Source of the DNA: Argyresthia goedartella
Lineage: Eukaryota > Arthropoda > Insecta > Lepidoptera > Argyresthiidae
Length of the DNA stretch: 64,000 nt
Assembly (NCBI GenBank): GCA_949825045.1
Contig: OX463829.1
Coordinates: 7,440,001 to 7,504,000, forward strand
Direction: 5' to 3'
Below are positions 11,891 to 23,400 of the stretch, one piece after another; positions within the stretch are counted from its first letter, which is position 1; each line of letters opens with the position of its first letter. The position numbers and the translations under genes were made by a program. The notes beneath the pieces are model-generated. The model was not told the DNA's origin. It worked only from the letters and a program-made list of their open reading frames with translations, and searched no databases.

Positions 11891-12789
11891 TATTTCCCAA
11901 ATCTTAAGAACATTATGTTATTTACGGGTATGACGGCTTTGTCTTAGTCGTGTATCAACAAAACCATTTAAAAACGTTCTAATAAACCTTTTTGCAATGA
12001 CCCAACAGACAGCATATCGTTACCAATTCTAATTAGGTGTTGATACTGATCGAATGCAGTAACGGCCGGTTAGACATTATGTCCCATTTTGAAACCAACT
12101 ACCACTTTCGTAATACTAATTATGGAAATAATTACAGTTTGTATCGGTTGACTTATTTGATTGCTTTTGTGATAGGCTGAGATTTATATCAAGTACACTA
12201 AGATGCTAATTTGCTGGCCTTTATTTGCTAACAACGTGAAACTTAATATGTGAAATATTGAGACTTACTAATTTGTTCATAATGAAATTGATGATTGAGA
12301 TTTGGTCATCGTTCAACTTTTGAAATGGCAAAAGTTAATAAAATTTGGTTGTAGCACCTTAGTTTCCTTTAAAAATGCACATAAATTAATCTTTTAACAG
12401 CTCAGCATTAAAGGCAGCTATCACAAACGGGGTGTCGTTTTGAAAGCTGTCATCCAAAGTGATTGCGTTTCCAATTCTAATGATTTGTATCAGCCTCTTA
12501 GGTCATTAAATGTATTAATGATCCTTCTATCATCAGGCATGTTGATTATTGATTTTGACCAAAAGCAAATGCATAGTGATATATTTTAAGAGTTTATCAA
12601 ATAAGGAAACACGACCGTTGATTTAGTCCAGTCCAGTATCAAATATCCATCGTAAGAGCCTCAAGAAGAAACCATTATGATACTTTAAGGCATCCTTCTG
12701 AAGAACGGGTCCTTAGAAATAAATAACTGAGTGTGTTTTGTAAAATGTGAGTTCATTGAACATTGAACATTCTGGAAGACTGAAGCAAA

Positions 12790-12837
12790 ATGTGCAGTAA
12801 AGAGCAGATCGACCATATCCTCGGGAAGATCAATGTG
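12790..12837 (+). CDS. Possible first coding exon (16 codons) of an unidentified gene
   Basis: An ATG at 12790 in the context caaaatg opens a 16-codon frame reading MCSKEQIDHILGKINV. It ends in phase 0 at gtg|gtaagt, a consensus 5' splice site. The preceding sequence has no obvious repeat. I do not recognise the peptide. It lies on the same strand as DAAM and has the same exit phase as the two DAAM candidate first exons, so it could be another first exon of that gene or of a separate one. A chance ATG plus donor pair cannot be excluded. Confidence 0.3.
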
Positions 12838-13524
12838 GTAAGTGTTATTTTTTAACTCCTTCACCCCAGCGTAGGCATAATCGACGCGTCTATACTTGGC
12901 CGAACTAAATAACAGAAATGGCCGCCCAATAAAATGTGTTCATAGTGTTGTGTAAAGTTGAGTCGTTCCGGACCGTAATAGTTCCAGTAGACGTATCCGA
13001 ACTCGGAACGATATCATTCCGGTCCGATCTGTCTAAATTAACACACTCCATAGTCCGGCGGAGTCAGGTCAACGAAGAGGATTGAGGAGCGAGAGAAAGC
13101 GCCGGTCTGGCGGAATCGGACGTTCGTCGGTGCGACGAAGATCGAGGAATGAGCTGAGCGCCTCATCCTACCGACTCTGCCCGCGACCTCTCCGTATTTG
13201 TCTCACTTTCCGTCCTGATGATGCCCGATATATCGTGATCAACATGAAAGATTAAAATGTGGCTTATTTAAGAAGGTGGAGATTAGAGAATTCAATATTA
13301 TAAAAATATAATAGGTTATAAATTTGCCACAAATATTATCGCGATATTTATTCGTGATATAGCCTGTTTGTTTGTCCTGCTTAAATAAATAACATTTAGA
13401 TATGCTGACTGATTATAAATAGGTACCTACTAAATGTTGATAACCAAAATGTCTAATGATTATCTTTCTTTACAGTTTTAAAACCTGTCATTTTTATTTA
13501 TCGACCTAAAATCGATCATAAACC

Positions 13525-13654
13525 AACCAATCAGCTTTGGTTAAAACTAGGTTTAGCCGTTCAAACCCGAAGTCGTATTTATTATTGTAAACCAATCAGC
13601 TTTGGTTAAAACTAGGTTTAGCCGTTCAAACCCGAAGTCGTATTTATTATTGTA
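13525..13654. repeat. Exact 65-bp tandem duplication
   Basis: Two consecutive copies, 13525..13589 and 13590..13654, start aaccaatcagctttggtt and end tatttattattgta. By eye they are identical. The lack of divergence suggests a recent local duplication. No coding content. Confidence 0.9.
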
Positions 13655-14700
13655 ATTACTACTTTGGTCTCCGAGCAACTTCAACAAACCCTAAGAATTG
13701 TTTTTTAGCAAACCTTCTTTCGTCAAATCATGCCCATCACTAAAACGAATTATGACACTTCTTGCTAATCTATGTTCAGATTTTCGTCGGAAGTAGAATT
13801 TTGGGAAATAATGTTATTTTTAAGCACAATTTAGACCCGTTTTTAGTGAAATCTAGTGTATTTGTGTTTAAAATTGTCTCTACAACTGAATGTGGTAACC
13901 AACATCGAGTGATCCCTTTGGAATATCGTGTTTCATGATCACGTGACATTTATTTTCATTTTCGGTCAAGTAAGACCTACGTTATTACTAGATCTGGGTT
14001 AACTCTATAACAGAGACTGGTGGGACCTGCTCCTGGGATTATCTGGGTCTATCCATGCTTCAAAGTTTCGAAATTAATAATTTTGCGTGCGCGTAATTGA
14101 AATAATATCTTTATTCACTCATCAGATTTTACCAATTGCAATTAAAATCAATCGGCATGCGAATTATAAAAACGAGAAATTAAATGAAGTGGACAAGGCA
14201 TCCAATTAGTTATCGAACAATGTAAGGTCATCTTTCGAGGTTTCAGAACCATTGATGTCAATGCCGATATCATTTGAAGAAGGTTTAAAAAGCTTCCTTG
14301 TTACTTGGGTTGCAATTCCGCATGCGTTTTCCTTTTGTCATTTAAGAAAAAGTCACAACATACTTGGTATCAATGTTAACCATGATACGCAAATAAGGTT
14401 TCTTATTTCTTATTTTCATCATCTCAGTATTGATTTGGTCGATCTTACAGTGCTGCAGCGAAGCGGTCAAGAGTAGGGTTATGTGTTTTACCTGTATTTA
14501 TATATGTATGTGTGCACGTGTGTATAGGTGTGTATGTCTGTCTTTTGCCCCTTGTAACTATTATTAGAATTGTCTTGAAGGCGCGAGTTTAACTCCGTAC
14601 ATACAATTAAAAGCACAAACAAGCAGATAAGACTTAAAATATATAATTATAGAGATTATCAGTATTTGTTTGACAAATGTCGAAATTGGTATTAACATGC

Positions 14701-16001
14701 ACGAGCCTAAATGCAGAATACTTCGTCTATGTAAAATGTGCTATAATTTTTAACGGTCTCGGAAATTAAAATAACCCATTTAAATAAGAAAAAACTGATT
14801 AATACATATGTTCGAGTCTAAAATATTCTTTATTCTTGCATACAACTAAAATATAAACTTCTGAATTAATTTTGCATAAAAAGAATAAATTAGTAACTGC
14901 CTAAAAAGCAAATGAGTTAGTCCAACCTAACCACGCATGCAAAATCGTTCGTCTTTGTAGTGTTAGTAGTAATAGTAGAAGTAACAGAGTAGACACTATC
15001 GCTTAGTAGTGTCTCCTCAGCGCTTAATAACTACTTTTATCCGCAGTGGCATTGATGCCACCAGCTCTGCACACTATTCAGGGGTGATGGAATCCGTAAC
15101 TGTCTGAAGCATCTGTTTTAAATATTTTTCGATCTTTGTTGGATATTTCCTCAATCTTTTCTTCATTTCCAACCATACAGTTTCGATCGGGGATAAGTCT
15201 GGGCTGCTTGGCGGCCAAATCATTGTAGAAACTAGCTTAAAATTAAGAATTTCCTTCGTTGTCCCTGCAGTGTGACATGAAACCCCATCTTATTGAAAAA
15301 TGAAGGTATCTTGATGTTGCAAACTCCGAATGGCCGGTAATAGACTGGTTTTCAAAATTTTCTGGTACTTTGTGGTATTAACATTTTCCTTGACAAAATG
15401 CAGCCGACCCAAAACCCTTTGCTGATATGCAATATCATTATCGATGCTGGAAATTTAAGTACTTGCTTGATGCTGTCCTTATGATATGCCTTACTTTTAT
15501 TTCTGATGATCTTTTTACGTCACCGACAACAGTCAGCTCAAATGTTGACTCATCGCCCCATATTATTTAACGCCACTGATCTGAAGTCCAAATCTTTCTT
15601 TATTTTGCAAGGCAGTCAGTAAAGGCTTAATAATATACCACTTGTCAGCGAAACTGATGACAGGTTTTATTTAAATTCGTAGATTGAACACAAATCGTTA
15701 TTTACGTCCAGTTTCTGACTTTAACTGAGGTTTGACTCATACATAGCCGAATATTTTTGCATCTATCAGGAACTATCTATATGAACTAGTTTGCTTGCAC
15801 CGAGACTAGGTTCAATCGAGGATTGTAGTAGTTCCAGATATTAATATAACAAGACAACCTTAAAAAAAAAGAAAAAAAATAGATTTACGTTGTATAACAT
15901 GTTATACTCATAACCCTACCCTGCCCACAAAATATTTGGGTTCGAAAAATATTGTGTCAATGTGGGACTAGCTAGACGAAGTATTTTGCGGTTGGGCTCG
16001 T
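14701..16001 (-). mobile_element. Tc1-like DNA transposon, inactivated
   Basis: The ends are inverted repeats of 28 bp, 14701..14728 and 15974..16001, beginning acgagcc and sharing aatacttcgtct; I count 24 matches of 28. Minus-strand sequence between them encodes transposase pieces in broken frames. At about 15230..15170 it reads WPPSSPDLSPIE, the conserved block preceding the last catalytic acidic residue of Tc1/mariner enzymes. At about 15075..15020 it reads CAELVASMPLRIKVVI, the typical C-terminal segment. Stops and frameshifts, including one near the C-terminus, make it non-functional. The 1.3-kb length fits the family. A TA target duplication is not intact at both ends. Confidence 0.85.
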
Positions 16002-17438
16002 AATATTAGCATCAATGACCTCTAAACATGTAATTAGCGAAGTGAATGTCGTACATCAGTTTTGAGATCAACAAAGTTTTAATTCAATTTTGCAGCGTCA
16101 GCTTGAAATGCGCAGACTGATTAAATATACTCACTATTTAGGCTGGGCACACCAAAAGCAGAACTTAGAATTTCACCTTCAGCTTACTTTTAGGGGAATA
16201 GGATTGTTATGTTTGTTGTGTTGTGTTTGTTTATTACGGAAATGTTAATAAAGACTTCACCGATCTATAGAGGACTAACAGAGCAATAAACTTCAATATT
16301 TTTATAACGATTAAATAAAAAACAAATATTTACATAAATTCAAATCCGGTGCGGAATTGTATATTTTATTATCATGAAAAACAGATTTCGGGATGATTCC
16401 GGAAGACTTGTCCATCGAGAAAAAATAATATAGTAACGTTTATAAGTTCACGAATCCCTGCTGACACTCTTGAACATGGTAATCAACAAGTTAGTATAAA
16501 AAAACAACTGCTTTAGTACTCCTATATTCCATGACTTGAGATTTACAAAATGCTATGTTTGCCTCCTGCGTCGTCTTAATGCTAATTTAGAAGAAGCCAT
16601 GATCCAAAAACACTCCCATCTAAATAATTGATGTGTAGTTGTGTACTAAGGCATTTTATGTGAGTAAATGCTGAAGAGGTATCTAAATGTTGCCGGTATG
16701 TTGATGGACTAGCATGATCATCCTTTCACCATTTGCCCTCGCTTAGATGAGGAATGCACCTTGACTACTTCCTTACCTGAATGCCCCCAGGAACTGTCAC
16801 CAAAGGCCACGGCGAACCTCGTATTGGAATTCAAACATAGGAGGGCTCGATCCTGCTAGCGAGATGGCTCCACAGTGACAATGATGTAACGACGACTGTC
16901 CACTTTAGTTAGGTATCTATAATTGATTTTATAAGATCAGTGCAATTGTCAGTGAGCGGTCATTGTACTAGCGGAGTTTGGAGTGGGACCGCGCGGCCTA
17001 GATCTCCGATGCTTATCTCAGACTTAGATCATATCGCGTGTCGTGGAGTGCAGAGGCGGTTGTCCATGCGCTGGTGATGGATGATGTTGCAGACCTGGCT
17101 TCTGTGGGAGTCGAGCGTGAGGTAGAACCTGTGACTTGAATGACCTTTTTGGTCGTTTTGGTCAGTTCAACAGTTCAAGAAAAAACAACTTGTCATGATT
17201 AATACGCCCACATCGAACTATACCTGTTATATATTTGCTACACGCACATGTATTCATTTCCCAATCTTTAAATTTATTTCTACCTAATCTATGTATTTAT
17301 TTATTAATTAATACTATGTACCTATTTATTGCGTTAACTTTAATATCCTAATATATATTAGCTTTTAGTTGAAGTAGAACAAATGTTCTATTTTACTATG
17401 AAGATTTGACTGTAGTTGTTGTTAGCCGTGCACATGTA
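16002..17438. other. No gene recognised; GC-richer patch near 16.8-17.1 kb
   Basis: Mostly AT-rich. The part from about 16740 to 17130 is GC-richer and could be a decayed LINE or an exon relic, but no frame stays open and I cannot name it. Confidence 0.3.
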
Positions 17439-17501
17439 CATTGTGTCAGTGTGCGTAGTCTCTGGACACGTCAGCCAGAGTCTACGCACACTGACACAAT
17501 G
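17439..17501. repeat. Short hairpin: 27-bp stem, 9-base loop
   Basis: The left arm 17439..17465 starts cattgtgtcagtgtgcgtag and the right arm 17475..17501 is its reverse complement with a single mismatch. The loop is acacgtcag. The sequence is not low complexity. It may be the core of a MITE or a transcribed hairpin. Confidence 0.85.
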
Positions 17502-17589
17502 TGACTGTCATACCTTAATCGTGAAAAAATAACATCTGTATTTAAATGACTGTCTGAAAATCAGCCCTGGGTGCAGCACATTACTATGG

Positions 17590-17836
17590 GAAATATTAAA
17601 CTGCACATCAAAAATACTGATTTGCACAGCAAATATCCCTTATATTTGCTGCGGTATCTTAGTTGAGCGAAGCGAAGCCCCCTTTATACTTCGTGTTAGG
17701 TTCAACATGTAAGAACAACAACAAATACTTAAAACATAAACTTAAGTACTCATTAAATATTTAAAACATAAAAAGTGTTTTTGCTGATCCTTTTTTGCTG
17801 TGCAAATCAGTATTTTTGATGTGCAATTAAATACTA
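17590..17836 (+). mobile_element. MITE, family X (gcacatcaaaaatactgatt ends)
   Basis: Both ends read, inwards, tgcacatcaaaaatactgat and then ttgcacagcaaa, giving about 40 bp of terminal inverted repeat. The interior contains gctgcggtatctta, gcgaagcgaagccccc and a cttcgtgttaggttcaacat stretch. That interior is shared with the differently ended elements at 40594..40979 and 60566..60913. Confidence 0.8.
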
Positions 17837-18360
17837 GCCCATTACTATCACTTTTGTGCTGGAAAAGACTTCTTCTGTGTAGTGCCAACCGCATAAAGTG
17901 AATCCAAGTAACACCAAATAATAAGCCAAAAGATAAGTAGGTAACTGTTTACATTGTTTATATAGGGCTAGAGCTGTATCGTTATATATTTCTTTGTTTC
18001 ACAATCGACCTCGGAATTACAATGCAAATTATAATTTTGATAAAAGTACAACAGTTCCTTCACAAAAAACTACGTGTGGGCGCAGCAAGATACCTGTATT
18101 TAAACACAGATCTAACAAACTCTCTGAATTTGGTATTAAGGTCGTCTCAAACTGTCCGACTTCTGTCGTTGGGGCCATTGTAATGTCAATACTTTGACAG
18201 TATCTTGTCCATCTACTTTATCAGAGGTCTCAGTGTCAGCCGGATTCGGATTTGAATAGATGCTAATTTTCTGTGCGCAAATTGAATGCTCGTATAAAGT
18301 GTTGGAAAACCAGCGAACTTGCCCTTTATTTGCTAAATCAAATCCAAAGCACAACTTACG

Positions 18361-18466
18361 AAGACAACCCGAATGGCCGAGTCGGCAGTGACCCTGCCTA
18401 CGAAGCCAAGCGTCCCGGGTTCGAGTCCATTGTACATACAATGTACCATTGGGGGGCAAATCAGAA
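18361..18466 (+). mobile_element. SINE family A, head fragment
   Basis: It carries the A box tggccgagtcgg and the B box ggttcgagtcc of the family A SINE. After a short disruption (ccattgtacatac) it shows the gggggcaaat that normally follows the tRNA-like part, and then leaves the consensus. The body and ATT tail are absent. Confidence 0.75.
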
Positions 18467-18984
18467 AAAAAAAACTTTTTCAAACTGTTTCATGACTTTG
18501 AATTATTTACATAGTTTGAAATTTATTAAAGAAAATAAATACAAAATGACCATACCTAATGTGGATATGTAAAACCAGTTTTAAATAAATTTGTCCCAGC
18601 AAAAATCATTCATCCAAAAACAATTAAACACAAATTTATTTACAAGCCTAGTAATATACACAAAAATGTATGATAGAACAATAGTTTTATTGCCTGTATT
18701 GTCTCTAAGAACATTGAGTGCTTACTGCTTATAATTCGTTGTCATGTATCGGAGTACGAAGGCAGCATTCCTTGAATGTCTTTGAATTGAATATATTGTA
18801 ATGAGATACAATAATAGAATTGTCATGAGTTTCAAAATGTTTATCATAATGGCATTAATTTACAAGTCACTGACTGTTTGGTTTTGTTGATATGATGTTC
18901 TTCATATTTATCATTATAGTATTTTATCTACACACGTATCATAAACCCTCTTTACTGCGTCCAGAAACCGCAAGTTACGAACAG

Positions 18985-20400
18985 CATAATAATAATAATA
19001 ATAATAATAAATCTTTTTATTTCAGGTATAAAAACCCATATTGACAAATACCTTAAAAACTAGAGATATATAACATTTTATGAACCTAATCTAACTTACT
19101 TTAACTTAACTTAAACCTAGCTAGGGATTTTCTTCCTCGTCGGTCTCGCCTCCCTATAGCGTCTGTATACGATGCCTTCCGGCCAGTAGTCCTTGGCCAG
19201 GAACATCTTCTTGAGTTCGGCCGGCACCCGAAGTTTAAACGACAGGAAGTCCTTTGGTCTTTCTGACTCTAAAGGACTTATCTGCAGCGTAATCGTCTTC
19301 TGACTGCAAGGCGGAACCTGGACTTTCTTTACCCTTTCCTGGATGTGACGCTCAATGTCCTCTTTGGTCATATTCACGTCGAGCCTGGAAAGGTATATCT
19401 GCGTCGTGGGAGCGGCAGCTTTGAGGCTGCACTCGGCGGCGGGGGCGGTGCCACGCTGATTGCGGCAGCGTCTGGAGCGGCGTTTCCTGTTGTGGACCAG
19501 GATAAATCCGTCTCCATCAACGGTCGCATTCGGCGGGCCGCGGGCGGGCCTGGCCAGCGGCGCGCGCGGCGCAGCCTGCAGCTTCTGTTGTTCGGCGGCG
19601 GGCGGTGCGGGGCGCGGGCGGCGGCGGTGGGCACGGCGGGACACAGCAGCATACGTGTCCTTCTGGGGTTCCGGTGTTTTGGATGGACCAGAAGAGACCG
19701 CATCAGGTGCTGGTCGAATTGGCTTCGTGACGTCACGAGGCGGTGCGGTATTCGTCGACGCGGGCTTAGCAACCCGCGTAACTAGGTCAGTCGCTTGTTG
19801 GGCGTTTTTGCTGACCGTCGCATTGTCGGCACGCGCGTCGACTATTCGCTGCGTCGGCAGCGAGGTATGAGCCTGACGCAATACTGACAACTCACGTTTG
19901 AGGTCAGCGCAGATGCCCTCCGAAGCCTCCAACTTGCTTCGAATTTCCGTGACGTCACCCTGGAGCCGCACGATATCCTTCAGCAGCCGGGTGACATCGA
20001 CGTGGTCGAATGTCACCGGCGGCAGCTTGTTGAGGTCGCGGGCCACGTAGGTCGGGACATCATCGGGTTCGGTCTCCTTGAACACCCGGAAGATGTCCTG
20101 GAGATCCTTCTTCCCGCTCGCAGCACCCCTCCGCCCGACGAGGCGCACGGTGGTGACGGCGGTTTCCTGCAGCACTTTCTTGGCGGCGGCGATCTCAGCC
20201 TCCTTGAAGCTGGTCGAGCAGATCTGCTCCAGCGAGAGCTCGTCCATCACGTCCAGCTTCTGTTGGACGAAGGCGAGCAGCTCGTTCACCAAGATTGTGT
20301 CTGCGCGCTTGGCTGGTACAGCCATGGTATTAATATTGCGAAACTAGGTAGTCGCTAATTTCCGGGGCATCGTCACGGACGCTGCTAGGAAGCGACCGTT
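18985..20400 (-). mobile_element. ORF1-only non-LTR element (HAL1-like)
   Basis: On the minus strand this element has a leader of about 75 bases, one intact ORF1 (19117..20325), a 3' untranslated part of about 100 bases and a terminal (TTA)n run at about 18988..19012. There is no room or sequence for an endonuclease/reverse transcriptase ORF2 between ORF1 and the tail. A LINE 3' tail directly after ORF1 matches the layout of half-LINE elements, which are mobilised by partner LINEs in other animals (established concept). The exact 5' end and target duplications were not resolved. Confidence 0.65.
19117..20325 (-). CDS. LINE ORF1-type nucleic-acid-binding protein, intact, 402 aa
   Basis: The frame is uninterrupted from ATG at 20325 to the stop at 19117. 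The N-terminal third (about residues 10-120) is a charged helical region containing LLAFVQQKLDVMDELSLEQI and LPPVTFDHVDVTRLLKDIV. The next part (about 120-155) has a heptad-like pattern consistent with a coiled coil. Residues about 200-300 are Pro/Ala/Arg-rich and likely disordered and basic. The C-terminal 85 residues, from about IYLSRLDVNMTKEDIERHI, look like an RRM-type fold as in many LINE ORF1 proteins. The expected role is RNA binding and chaperoning of the element RNA. No zinc knuckle is present. G+C content is much higher than in the flanks. A domesticated single-exon gene is possible but less likely, because a LINE-like tail follows directly. Confidence 0.7.
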   Translation of the reverse strand: MAVPAKRADTILVNELLAFVQQKLDVMDELSLEQICSTSFKEAEIAAAKKVLQETAVTTVRLVGRRGAASGKKDLQDIFRVFKETEPDDVPTYVARDLNKLPPVTFDHVDVTRLLKDIVRLQGDVTEIRSKLEASEGICADLKRELSVLRQAHTSLPTQRIVDARADNATVSKNAQQATDLVTRVAKPASTNTAPPRDVTKPIRPAPDAVSSGPSKTPEPQKDTYAAVSRRAHRRRPRPAPPAAEQQKLQAAPRAPLARPARGPPNATVDGDGFILVHNRKRRSRRCRNQRGTAPAAECSLKAAAPTTQIYLSRLDVNMTKEDIERHIQERVKKVQVPPCSQKTITLQISPLESERPKDFLSFKLRVPAELKKMFLAKDYWPEGIVYRRYREARPTRKKIPS

Positions 20401-23400
20401 CGTGCCGGTGTCACAGTTGCAACTGAATGATAATGATATAATACTTGGTAAAAACTCATTTCTTATCTGAATATTGATACATTATGACCATTATAGTGCA
20501 TAGTGCCGCCCCTAGTTTGTCTGTGAAGTTGGTACTACGGAACAAGCTAAACAAGTACAGAGCAATGATCAATGCCACAATGACGGTCTAACATCACAGA
20601 GAGATCAAACAGAGCTCATGATATGTGTGTAGATAAACTAGTGCATGTAATTGTACATAATTACACTCTCGAGTTTTAATGCCCTCCATTATGAATCAGT
20701 CACATAAACTACTATTACATTCGTCGAATGGGTTAGTACTTAATCGTCTCAGTCAGTCCAAATTTTCTTATGTTCTTAGATTTGCTGATGAACTACCTAG
20801 TTGTTTTCCAGCCAAGCACGGTAATACTTAGCCTAGAATGGACAAGCTCTGTCATTATGCCTATAAACTCATGCAGGTTAGTTGTTCACATTATTTATAC
20901 CTGTACTTTGTTGATTGCAAGATCTGATAGCCATCGTCCATCGATTAGATAGTTATCTTGATATCTACATAATTTACACTTCATACACGATGCAGTTTTT
21001 GTTCCAAAGGGAAATGGGACAAGATAGTTTGACGTGCATGATCAACACATTCTTTTCTATATTATTTTCTTTTCCTATGATTATAAAGTAGCATTTCATA
21101 CATACCTATATAGATTTTCTCTATATTTATTGCAAGTCGATCAATGACCAGCAAAGACGAATTTGTTTTCACTTTTATTTTACTTTTAATTAAAGATATG
21201 GCCAATATTTTCTAACGCGGATTTACCACTTTCAATTTCATTCGCTCGAAGTGAAATACCAGTTTGACTTTTTATTTGACTTGTTGCCTGTCTCTTCGTC
21301 ATTGTTATACGCTGTGAATTTAGCGTTAAATATAGGATAGTTTTAAAAGACTATTTTTTTATGAATCACTTCCAATTCCAAGATCACATGACAAAAATAC
21401 CCGTGAGAAAATATTTTGTTTCCATTACAGTTTAAATCCACGTACAATGAGACTACGAATCGTTTCCCAAATGATCGAGTAATCGCCCTTTCGATGATAA
21501 ACTTACTGATTTATCGATTGTAAATCGTATCCGTAACGATACTTTTTACGATGCTACGCGATCTACGGAACGTCGTGTGCGGAATTTTAATCCTATGTGA
21601 ATCTTCTTCTTTTGATAGGTTCAGATTTCTACATAAAAGTTGTTACAAGCTTTCTGGTTCGTGCAATCATATCATCGACGTAATGGAATTCTTGTGCTGT
21701 TTTGATACAGCACCTAAATTAAATGAATTCTTCATCTATAGAATTTATACAAAGTGCAAGGAAAAGGCTTGTCGGAGGTCAAATCGATTTGTCAGTTCAA
21801 TGGAACCGATGTCATTGCTCTAAGGCCATTTACTGATGTACAGCCGGACACAAAGCCAAACACTTGAAACCAAAACAAATTAACCCATATTGTGTGAAGA
21901 ACTTAAATAATTTTGATGCCTTTCGGGCTTTGCCCTTTAATGTTTACACAACTAATTGAGTATGACATGACTTTAAACGTTAAAGAGGTTCTGAGAAATA
22001 GTTTGCGTTAAATCATTAAAACAAAAATTTCGAAAATGTTTCTATTTAGCCAATAGCCAGCTTATGTTAAATACTACTTGACTCTATTTTGCACAAGTCG
22101 AAGGCCACGAAACGTGAAACCAAACTAGCAAGATAGACGGACAAATCCGCAAAACCTGTTGTAAAGTTCAAAATTGTTGGCTTTCGCTCACATGAGTCAT
22201 TGTCGATGAAAGCATTTCTTCACTACTAAGCACCCAAGCCTTGTTTGCTATGCAGAGTATAAGTAGGTAGACTAGTGGCAAAGTTGACCCGGGATATGCA
22301 GCCTCCTTGTTGACAACCTCTCTGGTTTATTCTCGTCAGCAGATAGCTGTAAAGGGACGCGCAATTAAAAAACTTTCATTTGTTTCGCTTACTTTGCGTT
22401 TACCGACGAAACAGATTGTTTGGCTTTTGTGTTTGTTGGACCGTTTGGGTTCAATGGTTTTCTTAAGTAATGTGAGGTGGTTTTGATTTTTGACACCTTG
22501 AGCAAAATCTACCAGTATTTGATTATATGTGTGGGATTAACCAATGTCTAATAAGGATTTATTAACCATAATATAGTACCTATTAAATAACAAGTACCTG
22601 TATGTCGTACAACACTGCAACCCGTTGGTATTCCACCGTTACGCGTTGTGTGACTGTATCCGGATTCCTTTTTAATTCGGTGACATAACCGAACATAAGC
22701 TGTATTGCATATTTGCCAGCAGTGAACTTTGACCTCTATGAATTAATGGCTTTCCGATCATACCAAAGGTTGGTTTTTATTAGTTTGGCATGCTAATTCT
22801 TTTCTATCCTTTGCCTTTCATAAAACAGCGGTAACTTTTCGTTGTGTAACTTTACGTTTGTTTCTATTTTCTTACTGTCCTTCCGTGCAAAATTAACCAT
22901 ATTATCAAATAAATACCTCAAGTTTAATTGTAATACTTTACAAGTAATCTATTACAATTCCCTTTCTCAGGCCTTCAAACACATTATTTAAATCTAACCA
23001 ACTTAGTGCATTTATGTCTTAGTACCTAGAGGTCTATGTTCTTATGTGTCCTACCCAACAAAAGGTAATGGGCAAGTCAATTATGGTGATCTTGTAATTC
23101 CTACTTCCTAGTTCATATGGCTGGCAATCAGGTCTAATGAGTCGGTTATCGAGCGATTTATGTTGGAAAATAATAAAATGTAGCTTGACGAACATTTATT
23201 TTATGCTTAAAAATAACTCCTTATATTCGTTACATGAATGGGTTTTACCAAGTTGGTTGTACGAATGGGCGTTTCCGTCATAGTACACCTTGTTTCGTTT
23301 CGTCACATTCATAGTGAGTCTTCAATAAGGCCCGTATTAAAATTACAGAGTATGCTTTGATTAATTGTTATTAGGTCTAATGATGGGCCATAAAACGATT

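Noticed and set aside
13525..13654. CRISPR-like or satellite array
   Set aside because: Only two abutting copies without spacers. CRISPR arrays are also not expected in a eukaryotic genome.
19345..19870. 136- and 146-codon plus-strand frames
   Set aside because: They are shadows of the GC-rich Pro/Ala/Arg segment of the ORF1 protein on the minus strand, with no domain of their own.
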